From assembly GCF_007115095.1 (NCBI RefSeq), contig NZ_SULH01000002.1:197550-261549 (forward strand): a stretch of 64,000 nucleotides of DNA. The letters run 5' to 3'. Source of the DNA: Levilactobacillus enshiensis. GTDB taxonomy: Bacteria > Bacillota > Bacilli > Lactobacillales > Lactobacillaceae. This document shows positions 27,668 through 36,866 of the stretch, one piece after another. Within the stretch, counting starts at the first letter, position 1; each line of letters opens with the position of its first letter. The translations under genes and the position numbers were made by a program. The notes beneath the pieces were generated by a model that saw only the letters and a program-made list of their open reading frames with translations, made no database searches and had not been told where the DNA came from.

Positions 27668-30538
27668 CTAAGATGAGAATGGTGCACTTTGGTCATGAGG
27701 TTCCGGTAACTTTTTGCCTAAGTCTTCGGGTGTTAAATAAACTTCACGTGGTTTTGAACCATGTTGCGGCGAAACGTAGTGGTGCTGCTCCAAGTCGTCA
27801 ATCAGATTGGCTGCGCGATTGTAGCCGATTGAAAAGACCCGTTGGAGTTTAGACGTGGAGACCGACTTTTCTTGGGCAATATAGTCCAGAACTTTCGGTA
27901 AGAGCTCGTCTTGATTTTCTTCAGCAGTCTCCCGTTGAAGTAAACCCTTGGGCTCAAAGGCATAATGTGGCTGACCCTGTGTCCGCACAAAATCCGTGAC
28001 GGCATCCACTTCGGATTCAACAAAGGCCCCTTGTAGTCGCATGGGTTGACTTGCCCCGTTACCCAAATATAGCATATCCCCACGGCCAAGTAGGTTTTCG
28101 GCCCCTGCCGTGTCCAAGATAGTTCGGGAGTCAATCTGACTGGAAACCATGAAGGCGATTCGGGTTGGAATATTATTCTTAATCGTCCCGGTCACAATAT
28201 CGACACTTGGCCGTTGCGTGGCAACTAGTAAATGAATCCCAGCTGCTCGAGCCTTTTGCGTGATTCGAACAATGTAATCCTGAACTTCACTTGCCGCCAT
28301 CATCATTAAGTCCGCCAATTCGTCAATAATAATCACGATGTACGGCATCTTCAACGCAGGTTCATCGTTGGCATCGGCGCGGTCATTGAATTGCTCAATG
28401 TTCCGAACACCGGCTGCCGCTAATTTCTCGTAGCGTTCGTCCATTTCGGTCACGACCCATTTCAAAGCTGCCGCAGCGGCCTTCGGGTCGGAAATCACTG
28501 GTGACAATAGGTGTGGCAACGCATCATAAGGTGCCATTTCAACGGCCTTCGGATCAATCAACAGCAACTTGACCTGCTTGGGTGTGGCCTTATATAGAAT
28601 CGACAGAAGTAAGGAGTTGATGAACACACTCTTCCCAGAGCCGGTGGCCCCAGCAATCAGGCCATGGGGCATCTTACGTAGATCTGTTACTTGCGGTTTC
28701 CCAAATAGGTCGACCCCTAATGCCACGGTCAATGGGGACTCACTCTTCTTAAAGGCTGCCGAATTCAGAATTTCTGACAGCATTACTGGTCGGGACTTCA
28801 GGTTCGGAATTTCAATACCGACCGTTGTCTTCCCAGGAATTGGCGCTTCGATTCGGATATCCTTCGCTGCCAAGGCGAGCTTCAGGTCATCATTGAGGTT
28901 CGTGATCTTATTGACCTTAACTCCAAGCGCTAAGCTGATTTGGAACTGTGTCACCGTCGGGCCGACCGTCCAGTCGGTCACATGCGCATCGACGTGGAAG
29001 GCACTTAACGTGGCATCTAAAACTTCTGCTTGGTGTTCGATCCATTCGTCTAAGGCCTCTTCATCAGGTACGACGGGGTTCGGCAATAAGCTTAAGTCTG
29101 GGAAATGATAACCCCGGTCGGTCGGTTCTTCGTTCTCTGATTCTACTGTTGCCGGCGTTGGCCGATCAAAGAGTGCTAAATTACGTTGGTCATTGCCCTC
29201 CTCTTGCATAATGTCACCCAGTGAATGCCCTAAGCCGCGACTTGGTTTAGCTTTTGGCTTCGCCGGTGCCACGTTTTTCGCATGATTATTCACGACCGAT
29301 GATGTCGCCTCAGAGGTGGTCATATCGCCATTTGTGGCTGCCGGTTCACTCCCCTCTTCGGCATCGGTCACGTCATGATCAGCAACCGTTTCTGCCTCTG
29401 AGTCAGAGGTGGCTTCACTAGGCGCGTCAGCATCGGCGCGCGCTAAAAGCTTAGCCACTTCGGCGGGGTGGTCAGCACCATCAACTGCTGTGTCGGTCGG
29501 ATGCTTAGGCTGCTCATCGTGCGGAGCCGTTTCACTAACAGGTACCGTGGATGGCCGTTGACTGGCAGAATCCCCAGCCGAGCCTACCGGTAGATACGTT
29601 GTCTCGGCAACTGGCTTGGCGGGCGCCGCAGTCGTTTTAGCATCAGTCGCTGATAATTCTGTGGTCCTCGCTGCCAAGTTTTCAGAAGCTTTACTTGTTG
29701 TTCGCTCAGCGGTTACTTCTGCTACTGAAGTCAAATCTGTATCTGACTCTGACACAGAAGTTGCTTTTGCAGTGGGTTCTGGTGTCGACTCAGCCTCTGA
29801 TTCAGGCTTATCCGCAGCCGTCTTATCTTCAAGCTCAGCGGCCGGTTCAGCTGACACGCTTGATGCTGTCGGATAGAAGATCTCCGTTGGCGCTGCTTCC
29901 GACGTTGCGTCATCAGCAACGGTAGGGTCAGCGGCAGTTAGCGTGGCCACAGTCGCAACCGGCGGTGTGACGCTGGTATCAGCTAATGACACGGGGACCT
30001 TGGCCTCATGGGAAGCTGTTACCGTTAAACTAACGGAGGTTGCCGGTTGCAAGTCATGTTTCACAACTGTTTTTTTCGAGTCAACAGTCGGTATTGTAGT
30101 TTTTTGAACGGCATCATTAAGCGTTGTCGTGGGGCGTGTCGCATCCTCTGCCCGCCCAAACAAAAAGAAGCTGGCGTCGCTCTTATGTAAACTGGCAATC
30201 AGTCGCTGATAACGGCGACGTGATTCCAAGGTTGGTCGTGTCCAGTGGAGTTGCTTAGGGATCTCAGTGACCTGAAATGGCCGATAATTCCCCGTACTGG
30301 TCGTTGGCTTTTCCGATGTCGCTTGTGTTTGTGCCGTTGAAGTCGGCATAACCGTCCGCTCTTTTTCAGAGGTCAGCGGCTGCTTCTGTCGTTCTTCACG
30401 CAAACGAATACGGTCATTACGGGCTTTACGTTCCTTCACTTGTCGCTGGGCACGTTCATTCGTCGTGTCTTCCAATTGTTCAGGGGTTGGTTCTACTGGA
30501 AATTTCCGGTAAAAGGCCGGTCCATCATAATGTTCCAT
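27668..30538 (-). CDS. SftA-type FtsK/SpoIIIE DNA translocase
   Basis: The 956-residue protein has no membrane helices at its N-terminus, unlike FtsK and SpoIIIE, and so resembles the soluble SftA (YtpS) of Bacillus, also encoded next to murC. Residues about 70-470 are a low-complexity Thr/Ala/Glu/Ser linker. The motor follows: [14 protein letters not shown] (Walker A), [11 protein letters not shown] (Walker B), then a C-terminal gamma winged helix ([19 protein letters not shown]). It should pump chromosomal DNA at the closing septum, guided by polar DNA motifs. SD AAGGAGG precedes the ATG. The linker is longer than usual for SftA. Confidence 0.92.
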   Translation of the reverse strand: MEHYDGPAFYRKFPVEPTPEQLEDTTNERAQRQVKERKARNDRIRLREERQKQPLTSEKERTVMPTSTAQTQATSEKPTTSTGNYRPFQVTEIPKQLHWTRPTLESRRRYQRLIASLHKSDASFFLFGRAEDATRPTTTLNDAVQKTTIPTVDSKKTVVKHDLQPATSVSLTVTASHEAKVPVSLADTSVTPPVATVATLTAADPTVADDATSEAAPTEIFYPTASSVSAEPAAELEDKTAADKPESEAESTPEPTAKATSVSESDTDLTSVAEVTAERTTSKASENLAARTTELSATDAKTTAAPAKPVAETTYLPVGSAGDSASQRPSTVPVSETAPHDEQPKHPTDTAVDGADHPAEVAKLLARADADAPSEATSDSEAETVADHDVTDAEEGSEPAATNGDMTTSEATSSVVNNHAKNVAPAKPKAKPSRGLGHSLGDIMQEEGNDQRNLALFDRPTPATVESENEEPTDRGYHFPDLSLLPNPVVPDEEALDEWIEHQAEVLDATLSAFHVDAHVTDWTVGPTVTQFQISLALGVKVNKITNLNDDLKLALAAKDIRIEAPIPGKTTVGIEIPNLKSRPVMLSEILNSAAFKKSESPLTVALGVDLFGKPQVTDLRKMPHGLIAGATGSGKSVFINSLLLSILYKATPKQVKLLLIDPKAVEMAPYDALPHLLSPVISDPKAAAAALKWVVTEMDERYEKLAAAGVRNIEQFNDRADANDEPALKMPYIVIIIDELADLMMMAASEVQDYIVRITQKARAAGIHLLVATQRPSVDIVTGTIKNNIPTRIAFMVSSQIDSRTILDTAGAENLLGRGDMLYLGNGASQPMRLQGAFVESEVDAVTDFVRTQGQPHYAFEPKGLLQRETAEENQDELLPKVLDYIAQEKSVSTSKLQRVFSIGYNRAANLIDDLEQHHYVSPQHGSKPREVYLTPEDLGKKLPEPHDQSAPFSS

Positions 30539-30880
30539 GTTGCTTCCTCCTTGATAAGTACACGCCTTACCACTTTTTTGCTACGGGAGGAGAGGCCGCC
30601 CAAAACGGCCGCTATACTCATTCCCTGAATTTTTAAAAATCATTTTTTTAATTTAAATTACGCCAACACCCGCATATCTCCTAGCATTGGCGCAGATAAC
30701 CTTGCGTCCACTGACACTATTACCCAGCCTTGTTGCGCATATCAATCTCAGTTCAGCTAGACGGTCAGTTGGCTTTGCTCAGTCTTCATTGCCAAAGCAT
30801 AGACGCAACAGAGTTAGTCTACACCATTGTACACAAAAAAGCGGGTAGACGACAAGGTCTGTCCCGCTTTGTAATGTTTC
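30539..30880. other. Intergenic region upstream of the ftsK-like gene
   Basis: I see no gene. The stretch from 30661 to about 30810 contains nested inverted repeats (CGCCAA/TTGGCG at 30661 and 30688; TTGCGTC paired with GACGCAA near 30800; TTGGC/GCCAA between) and could form a structured 5' leader for the translocase gene or be a repeat relic. The ytpR terminator is at 30836-30873. Confidence 0.5.
30836..30873 (-). terminator. Terminator after ytpR
   Basis: AAAGCGGG and CCCGCTTTTTT on the minus strand, with a 17-base interior that contains a further short stem. Confidence 0.88.
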
Positions 30881-31519
30881 TTAAGCTTTAAAAATAGTTT
30901 GGCCCCGTTCAAAATCAAACGGTTCGCCCACTTCATAGTCATCGGGCAAGATCAATGCACCCGGCTTTTGCGGTGCATTTGCTAAGCCCAGCTCACGACC
31001 GGAACAAATCATCCCATTGCTGGCAACGCCCCGTAATTCACCTGGCCAGATAATCAGACCATTGGGCATCATCGCCCCCACCTTGGCCACAACGACCTTG
31101 ATGTCAGCCTGCATGTTAGGTGAACCACTGACGATCTGTAACGATTCGTCATTATCCACGACGGTCTCCGTGACCAAGAGGTGGTCGGAATCAGGATGGG
31201 GATCGGCGGTCTTCACGTAGCCCACAACGAAGCGTGAACGTGTTTCAGCAACCAATTCACCGGCAAAACCAGCCTTTTCCAAGGCAGCATTTAAAGCGGC
31301 CACATCGTCAGCTGACAGGTGAACCTGCCCCAAGCCACTGATATCTGGTAAAATTTCGGAAATCGCCAAGAAGTTGTACCCCAGCGTCTTTTCCGTAGCT
31401 GAATCATAAATACGGGCAATATTATCCCGCACCGTGTGCGCTTGTTCAGCGGAATCTTGCGCCACGACAACAATTAAAGTGTCCCCTAATTCTTGGGGAT
31501 TGTAACTAGCAATTAACAT
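30881..31519 (-). CDS. ytpR: YtpR family protein with tRNA-binding (EMAP-like) domain
   Basis: The 212-residue protein has an N-terminal DUF4479 domain and a C-terminal OB-fold of the tRNA-binding type (about residues 95-200: VGYVKTADPHPDSDHLLVTETVV, LQIVSGSPNM, GMICSGRELGL), as in the N-terminus of PheT. Its job is unknown. It lies 22 bases after the thioredoxin gene, as ytpP-ytpR do in Bacillus, so the two are probably one operon. A terminator follows. Confidence 0.92.
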   Translation of the reverse strand: MLIASYNPQELGDTLIVVVAQDSAEQAHTVRDNIARIYDSATEKTLGYNFLAISEILPDISGLGQVHLSADDVAALNAALEKAGFAGELVAETRSRFVVGYVKTADPHPDSDHLLVTETVVDNDESLQIVSGSPNMQADIKVVVAKVGAMMPNGLIIWPGELRGVASNGMICSGRELGLANAPQKPGALILPDDYEVGEPFDFERGQTIFKA

Positions 31520-31541
31520 GTCTGAATCCTTTCCAACGGGT

Positions 31542-31874
31542 TTAGTCGGCGTTGGTTGCCAAAGAATTAATAAATTCTTCTACCTCTGCTTTAGTCTTAC
31601 GATCTTTGTTCACCAACCGGCCAATCTCTTCACCATCGGCGTAAGCGATGAAACTAGGAATGCCAAATACGTTAAGTTCAACAGCTAAATCGATATTTTC
31701 GTCACGATCAACAGCGATGAACTTAAAGTCAGGATATTCCGCTTCGATTGCTGGCATTGCTGGCTTAATGAACGCGCAGTCTGGGCACCAGGTCGCGGAG
31801 AAGAATAACATGGTCTTGCCGTCTTTGACAACGTCCTTTAATTCAGCGGCAGACATCTTGGGTAATTGTTCCAT
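31542..31874 (-). CDS. Thioredoxin-like protein YtpP
   Basis: The 110-residue protein is a single thioredoxin fold with active site TWCPDC (about 32-37) and the cis-Pro loop FGIPSFI. The Asp in WCPDC differs from the WCGPC of TrxA and matches the YtpP type. It should exchange disulfides in the cytosol. ATG at 31874 is preceded by a GGAG SD; upstream in-frame codons are not conserved. Confidence 0.92.
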   Translation of the reverse strand: MEQLPKMSAAELKDVVKDGKTMLFFSATWCPDCAFIKPAMPAIEAEYPDFKFIAVDRDENIDLAVELNVFGIPSFIAYADGEEIGRLVNKDRKTKAEVEEFINSLATNAD

Positions 31875-31984
31875 GAATAAGCACTCCCTTATTTTAGTTT
31901 TGAAAGTTACACAAGAACTATTATAGCATGCCAAAAGGAATTTACACGATTTTTGTCTTTTTACGGGAACTTCGCGGCAATCAT

Positions 31985-31993
31985 TGTTATACT
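31985..31993 (+). promoter_or_regulatory. Extended -10 box for the PepSY-like gene
   Basis: TGTTATACT matches the extended -10 form TGnTATAnT, about 58 bases before the start at 32051; no clear -35. Confidence 0.5.
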
Positions 31994-32050
31994 GGTGGCA
32001 GAAGTGATGGGAGTAGTGCCCAACATTAACCTGCTTAAGGAGGCGGTAGC

Positions 32051-32377
32051 ATGACTGCTAAAAATGGACAATTGTATCAATTAAGTCTCACCGGTGTGCT
32101 CGGAGGCCTGATGGGCATTTTCATCACGCGACTTTTCGGTGGCTTTTCTCGTTTGGATCCCGACAATATTTTGGATCAAGTCAAGCGGCAATTCCGACAA
32201 GAATCCCCGATTGAAGGTGCGTGGATTGAGAAACATGCCGTACCGTTCCAGAAATTTGCGGTGAAAACGGAAGCCTATTATGGGGGGATCACCCGTTACG
32301 AGGACAATCAATTGGTTCAGTACCAGTTTATTGCCGACGCCAAAACCGGAAGTGTCCTCGACATTCATCGGCTTTAA
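32051..32377 (+). CDS. Small membrane-anchored PepSY-like protein
   Basis: The 108-residue protein has one membrane segment near the N-terminus (about residues 11-28) and an outward-facing domain ending YQFIADAKTGSVLDIHRL, which resembles the end of PepSY domains. PepSY proteins often restrain secreted proteases or sit near envelope sensors; the target here is unknown. SD AAGGAGGCGG lies about 6-8 bases before the ATG. It is transcribed opposite to ytpP-ytpR and followed by a terminator. Confidence 0.75.
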   Translation: MTAKNGQLYQLSLTGVLGGLMGIFITRLFGGFSRLDPDNILDQVKRQFRQESPIEGAWIEKHAVPFQKFAVKTEAYYGGITRYEDNQLVQYQFIADAKTGSVLDIHRL

Positions 32378-32399
32378 ACATTAATTTAAAATCCATTTG

Positions 32400-32431
32400 G
32401 GAGCTAACCATTACGTTGTTGGCTCTTTTTT
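32400..32431 (+). terminator. Terminator after the PepSY-like gene
   Basis: GAGCTAAC and GTTGGCTC form a stem followed by TTTTTT, about 25 bases past the stop. Confidence 0.85.
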
Positions 32432-32596
32432 GTTGCCTTTAGTTTCTAAGTAAAACAGGTCACCCAACAAACTAAATTGATCTTAGATATCCTTTCATAG
32501 CAAAAAGGTAAATCGGTTTATATTTCGGGTTTTACGTTTTACCATCGCTTATAAATAAACTAATCAACAATTACGCTGTTAAATCACGAACTTATA

Positions 32597-32605
32597 TGCT
32601 ATACT
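32597..32605 (+). promoter_or_regulatory. Extended -10 box for the nucleoside hydrolase
   Basis: TGCTATACT, an extended -10 element, 36 bases before the start; no good -35. Confidence 0.6.
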
Positions 32606-32641
32606 TTTGAGAATTTGTAATCATATAAGGAGTGTTTTGGC

Positions 32642-33583
32642 TTGCAAAATGTCTATTTCAATCATGATGGTAACGTTGATGACCTCGTTTCCCTGTTACT
32701 CCTTCTGCAGATGCCCGATATCAATTTAACTGGTGTCGGCGTGGTCGGCGCTGATTCTTACGTGGAGCCCGCTGCCTCGGCCTCGCGAAAAATAATTGAT
32801 CTCTTTGGTCAACCGCACCAATCGTTGGCCGTCGCAACGTCGAACTCACGACCCGTTCATCAATTTCCACAAAATTGGCGACTTTCGGCCTACTCGTTTG
32901 ACAATTTTCCGGTGCTCAACGAACGCGGGTTCATCTCAACACCTGCGGCCACAAAGCCTGCCCACCTAGATATGATTGAGAAGCTCCAACAAACCCCTGG
33001 TAAAACAACACTGGTCATGACTGGTCCCCTGACTGATCTGGCTCGTGCATTGGCAATCGATCCCACCATCACGGCCAAGATCGACAAGCTCTACTGGATG
33101 GGTGGAACGATGAATAACCAAGGTAACGTCAGTGAACCCGACCAAGATGGCACCATGGAATGGAACGCTTTTTGGGACCCAGAGGCCGTTAAAACGGTCT
33201 GGGACACCGATATCGACATTCAAATGGTTGGCTTGGAAAGTACCGATCAGATCCCACTAACGGCCGACCTGCGTCAACATTGGGCCGAACTCCGCCGCTA
33301 CCCTGCCATGGAACTGATTGGCTACGGTTACTCATTAGTCATGGCGTTTGAAGCTGACTCCACCTACTATTTGTGGGACGTGCTGACCACGCTGACCAGC
33401 CGTTATCCTGAAATCGTTGACGCCACGGTCGTTCACAGTGACGTGCTAACAACGGGGCACGGTGCCGGTCGCACGTTCATTACGCCTAATGGCCGTCCCG
33501 TTACGCTCGTTACTCAAGTCGACAAGGATCAATTCTACAACCGCTTCGATACCCTCGCCAAGTCTGCAACACGTCGCTACTAG
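32642..33583 (+). CDS. Nucleoside hydrolase (IUNH family)
   Basis: The 313-residue protein matches the inosine-uridine nucleoside hydrolase fold: N-terminal FNHDGNVDDLVSLLLLL, TTLVMTGPLTDLARAL, KLYWMGGT and AFWDPEAVKTVW. These enzymes split nucleosides into base and ribose with calcium in the active site. The calcium motif normally reads DTDPGxDD; here it is NHDGNVDD, so the first Asp is Asn and substrate range may differ. The start is TTG with GGAG about 9 bases upstream. It stands alone and converges on the universal stress gene. Confidence 0.88.
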   Translation: MQNVYFNHDGNVDDLVSLLLLLQMPDINLTGVGVVGADSYVEPAASASRKIIDLFGQPHQSLAVATSNSRPVHQFPQNWRLSAYSFDNFPVLNERGFISTPAATKPAHLDMIEKLQQTPGKTTLVMTGPLTDLARALAIDPTITAKIDKLYWMGGTMNNQGNVSEPDQDGTMEWNAFWDPEAVKTVWDTDIDIQMVGLESTDQIPLTADLRQHWAELRRYPAMELIGYGYSLVMAFEADSTYYLWDVLTTLTSRYPEIVDATVVHSDVLTTGHGAGRTFITPNGRPVTLVTQVDKDQFYNRFDTLAKSATRRY

Positions 33584-33720
33584 CAATCGACCATGCACAC
33601 GCCGCTTGACCGAACGGAATCATCAGCGATTTACTAGCGCAACAGCGATTCTTGCTCGTCATCATGTGACCTCAATCTGCATTCTCACCGGTCTACGTTG
33701 CGGTACCATCATGGCAAAAT

Positions 33721-33767
33721 AAAACGACTTTTTCAGAAACTTTTGAAAGTTCTGAAAAAACCGTTTT
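33721..33767. terminator. Long palindrome, repeat family copy B
   Basis: AAAACGACTTTTTCAGAA (33721-33738) pairs with TTCTGAAAAAACCGTTTT (33750-33767) with two mismatches. It lies between converging genes and ends in T runs on both strands, so it can serve both. Confidence 0.8.
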
Positions 33768-33844
33768 TTTAATGATATGCCAATCACTTATTTTGCAACA
33801 AGCATTCATGGTCGACACGTGTACCAACCTGATTGCTCTGGGAC

Positions 33845-34351
33845 CTAGTCCATCGGCAGGTGCTTCAAACTCGTTGCCTGATTGTTGATATCCGTCCGGA
33901 CCACGATGACGTCACAGATAGCATTGGCGACCACATAGCTCGCCGTGGAGCCCATCAACATCCGCTCGACCACATTGACCCCCGTAGCACCCAGCATAAC
34001 TAAATCTGCCTGATACTCCTTCGGTAATGTCCGTGCCAGGTCAACCTTGGCATGCCCGTAGTAAACGGCGGTCACAACTTCTTTAACACCGGCATCTTGA
34101 GCCTTCTTGCGGTATTTATCAACAATCTGTTCGAGACGTTGACGTGCTTCGTCCATGACTTGTTGGTCAACGTAGCCAAAACCAACCTCGGTATTGTTAC
34201 CCAAACCAACATAGTCGCCGCCGCTCATAATGGTCACAATGATTAATTCAGCTTGATTCCGCACCGCAACTGCAATGGCTTTTTCCACTGCGCGGCGTGC
34301 TTGGCGGGAACCATCAACACCCACTAAAATCCGTTTGTACCCCTCGGTCAT
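33845..34351 (-). CDS. Universal stress protein (UspA family)
   Basis: The 168-residue protein has the Usp fold with N-terminal RILVGVDGSRQARRAVEKA and the ATP-binding pattern GATGVNVVERMLMGSTASYVV near the C-terminus (G-x2-G-x9-G-S/T). It likely binds ATP and supports stress survival. ATG at 34351 follows a GGAG SD; an upstream start would add 10 residues. It lies 34 bases after pepV on the same strand and may share its transcript. Confidence 0.93.
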   Translation of the reverse strand: MTEGYKRILVGVDGSRQARRAVEKAIAVAVRNQAELIIVTIMSGGDYVGLGNNTEVGFGYVDQQVMDEARQRLEQIVDKYRKKAQDAGVKEVVTAVYYGHAKVDLARTLPKEYQADLVMLGATGVNVVERMLMGSTASYVVANAICDVIVVRTDINNQATSLKHLPMD

Positions 34352-34385
34352 CTCTACCACTCCTTTGCCGGTCATTCTCACGACC

Positions 34386-35786
34386 CTATTTGGTCAACTC
34401 AAAGATTGCCTGACCATAAATGGCCATTGCCTTTAGTAGGTCAGCTTCGGGTTGGAATTCATCGGCCTGATGCATCGTGTCTTGCGTGCCGGGGAATAAG
34501 GCCCCAAATGCAACCCCACGTTTCATCAAGCGACCGTAAGTGCCACCCCCAACAACTTCTGGTTGGGCAGCCGTGTCACCGGTCTGTTGCCGGTAAACAT
34601 CCATTAATGTTGCAACGATTGGATCCGCTGGATCAACGTAGTGGGGAACCATTTCGCGACCTTGTTTCAACGTGACGTTCATCTCAGCTGTCGCCTTTGC
34701 CAAGCCAGCCTGAATATCCGCAGCCCCCGTTCCAGTTGGGTAACGGAAGTTGGTGTTGATCAAGCCACCCTTATCGGCCGTGAAGGTCATGATACCGACG
34801 TTCATGGTCAAATCGCCCATGACGTCATCGGTGTAGGCAAGGCCTAACTTATTTGCCCGGGAATCATCGTGTAACTTGCTTGCGAGCAGGCCCAAGAAGT
34901 CTGCCGCGTCGCCACCAAAGTTTTGCGTGGCTAAGAAGGTTGCCAGGTACGTCCCTGCATTGATCCCGTTCTTAGGTTCCATCCCGTGAGCAGCCTTACC
35001 AATGACGTGGAAATGCACCCCATTGGCATCAGTCGTGACGTCACCCGTAATTGGGGCCGCCGCCAAGAAATTGTCGAAATCGGTGGTCAATTGGGCATTG
35101 TCACCGTTCTCGACCGTGGCTTCGGCATCCCGTGGAACCATGTTTTCCCGCAAACCGGCATCAAATTCGCGCAGGATCAAGCCATTGCCGTTCGTACCGG
35201 TAAAGGTCGACGTGAAGGTCACATTCCCTTTTTCACCGTTGATCAGTGGAAATTCAGCATCGGGGGAGAAGCCTAAGGTAGGTGCTGGTTCTAAGTCGAG
35301 GTAGTGGTTCATCCCCGTCCAATCACTTTCCTCATCGGTCCCAATGATGAACCGAATCTTGATCTTAGGCATGATTCCCTGGTCTTTCAGCATCTTCAGG
35401 CCATAGTATGCGGCTAAGGCAGGGCCCTTGTCATCGGAAGTTCCCCGACCATACAAGTTGCCATCCTTCGCGGTCAACGTAAAGGGATCCGTGTGCCACC
35501 CCTTACCCGCTGGCATGACGTCCGCATGACCTAGAATCGCCAGGGTCTCATCGCCCTCACCATACTCGACATAACCTGCTAAATTGTCTAAATTCTTCGT
35601 CTTAAACCCATCACGTTCGGCTAATCCTAAAAATGCGATCAGTGCCTTGGCCGGGCCAGGGCCTAATGGGTAGTCATCTGTGGCCTTAGAGTCGTCACGA
35701 GAGCTGTCGATACCGACCAGGGTGGTTAAGTCTGCGATATAATCCTTCCGGTACTTTTCAGCTAGCTGTTGCCAATCAATTGCCAT
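34386..35786 (-). CDS. pepV: Dipeptidase PepV (M20 family)
   Basis: The 466-residue metallopeptidase has the zinc motifs of the M20 PepV type: GHADVMPAGKGW (His87 region), GRGTSDDKGPALA (bridging Asp), GTDEESDWTGM (catalytic Glu pair) and a C-terminal GGTYGR and HQADEF. PepV cleaves a broad range of dipeptides in the cytosol, which lactobacilli need to use milk or plant peptides. SD AGGAGG lies about 7 bases before the ATG. Confidence 0.96.
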   Translation of the reverse strand: MAIDWQQLAEKYRKDYIADLTTLVGIDSSRDDSKATDDYPLGPGPAKALIAFLGLAERDGFKTKNLDNLAGYVEYGEGDETLAILGHADVMPAGKGWHTDPFTLTAKDGNLYGRGTSDDKGPALAAYYGLKMLKDQGIMPKIKIRFIIGTDEESDWTGMNHYLDLEPAPTLGFSPDAEFPLINGEKGNVTFTSTFTGTNGNGLILREFDAGLRENMVPRDAEATVENGDNAQLTTDFDNFLAAAPITGDVTTDANGVHFHVIGKAAHGMEPKNGINAGTYLATFLATQNFGGDAADFLGLLASKLHDDSRANKLGLAYTDDVMGDLTMNVGIMTFTADKGGLINTNFRYPTGTGAADIQAGLAKATAEMNVTLKQGREMVPHYVDPADPIVATLMDVYRQQTGDTAAQPEVVGGGTYGRLMKRGVAFGALFPGTQDTMHQADEFQPEADLLKAMAIYGQAIFELTK

Positions 35787-35888
35787 GATTGGACCTCCTT
35801 CATTTTTTTCGGACCAAACGTCCAGGAATACTTACCTTTGATTTTAGCATACCCGCGCCCGAATGTAAGCCGATTTCACGAACGAACA

Positions 35889-35897
35889 TGCTATACT
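35889..35897 (+). promoter_or_regulatory. Extended -10 box for nnrD
   Basis: TGCTATACT, an extended -10 element, 26 bases before the ATG of nnrD. Confidence 0.6.
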
Positions 35898-35923
35898 AAA
35901 ACTGAAACGAGGAGGCCTTCATC

Positions 35924-36754
35924 ATGCAAACTCTATCCACAGAAATTTTAACGCGTACCATTCGGCAACGCCCCGCCGAAAGTTACAAGGGGACGTACGG
36001 CCGCATTACTCTGATTGGTGGCAATCGTAACTTCGGTGGTGCCATTCTCATGGCCAGTGCTGCGGCTGTTTACGCCGGTGCTGGACTGGTCACGACCATC
36101 ACCGACCCCAGTAATCAGGGAAGCTTACACGCGCGGTTGCCTGAAGCCATGTTTGCGGACTTTAATGACTTGGCGCAGACACAGGAACTGGTCAAAGGCA
36201 CCGACGTCATTGTTATTGGCCCGGGACTCGGAACTAGTCCCCAATCTCTGACCATCCTGAAAAACGTCTTCAGCGTTATCCAACCTGAGCAAACGCTAGT
36301 CATTGACGGTTCCGCCATCACCTTAGTGGCGCAACATCAGGTGGCCTTACCTCAAGCCCACCTAATCTTTACGCCACACCAGATGGAATGGCAACGTCTC
36401 AGTGGCATCCCCATCGCCGAACAGACACCCGTTAAGAACCAACCAATCGTCAATCAATTGAACGCGACGGTCGTGTTGAAGTCTCATCGTACCCAAATTT
36501 ACACACCGACTGCCGCTTACGAAAACCCGCTAGGAACCCCTGCACAAGCGACTGGTGGTATGGGCGACACCTTAGCTGGCATGGTCGGTGGTTTTGTTGC
36601 TCAGTTTACCAACCAAACGAATGCCGTACTCGCTGCAGTCTATAGTCACAGTGCCATTGCTGAAGAACTGGCGCAGACCCAATACGTGGTTCTCCCCCAC
36701 CAGATCATCGACGTTTTACCGCAGTTCATGAAAAAGCACGAGGGTAACGCGTAG
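35924..36754 (+). CDS. nnrD: ADP-dependent NAD(P)H-hydrate dehydratase
   Basis: The 276-residue protein matches the ribokinase-like CARKD/YjeF C-terminal domain: GRITLIGGNRNFGGAILMA, VIVIGPGLGTS, FTPHQMEWQRL and the nucleotide-binding ATGGMGDTLAGMVGGF, whose Asp is catalytic. It repairs damaged, hydrated NAD(P)H. The epimerase partner domain is not fused here. SD GAGGAGG is 8 bases before the ATG. It is transcribed divergently from pepV. Confidence 0.93.
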   Translation: MQTLSTEILTRTIRQRPAESYKGTYGRITLIGGNRNFGGAILMASAAAVYAGAGLVTTITDPSNQGSLHARLPEAMFADFNDLAQTQELVKGTDVIVIGPGLGTSPQSLTILKNVFSVIQPEQTLVIDGSAITLVAQHQVALPQAHLIFTPHQMEWQRLSGIPIAEQTPVKNQPIVNQLNATVVLKSHRTQIYTPTAAYENPLGTPAQATGGMGDTLAGMVGGFVAQFTNQTNAVLAAVYSHSAIAEELAQTQYVVLPHQIIDVLPQFMKKHEGNA

Positions 36755-36775
36755 TCAACGCTACCCGACGCCATC

Positions 36776-36822
36776 AAAAAGCAGAAACCGTAATCTCTTT
36801 TGGAGAACAGTTTCTGCTTTTT
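36776..36822. terminator. Bidirectional terminator between nnrD and the RsuA-like gene
   Basis: AAAAAGCAGAAAC (36776-36788) pairs perfectly with GTTTCTGCTTTTT (36810-36822). T runs end the stem on both strands and the flanking genes converge. The flanks (catcaaaaa, tttttaagtgat) recall those of the TTTTTCAGA palindrome family. Confidence 0.85.
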
Positions 36823-36866
36823 AAGTGATCATTGCCACCGTCAATTAGCAGCTAAGACCCGAATCT

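Noticed and set aside
28569-29108. 179-codon plus-strand frame
   Set aside because: Antisense to the motor part of the DNA translocase; no SD and no family.
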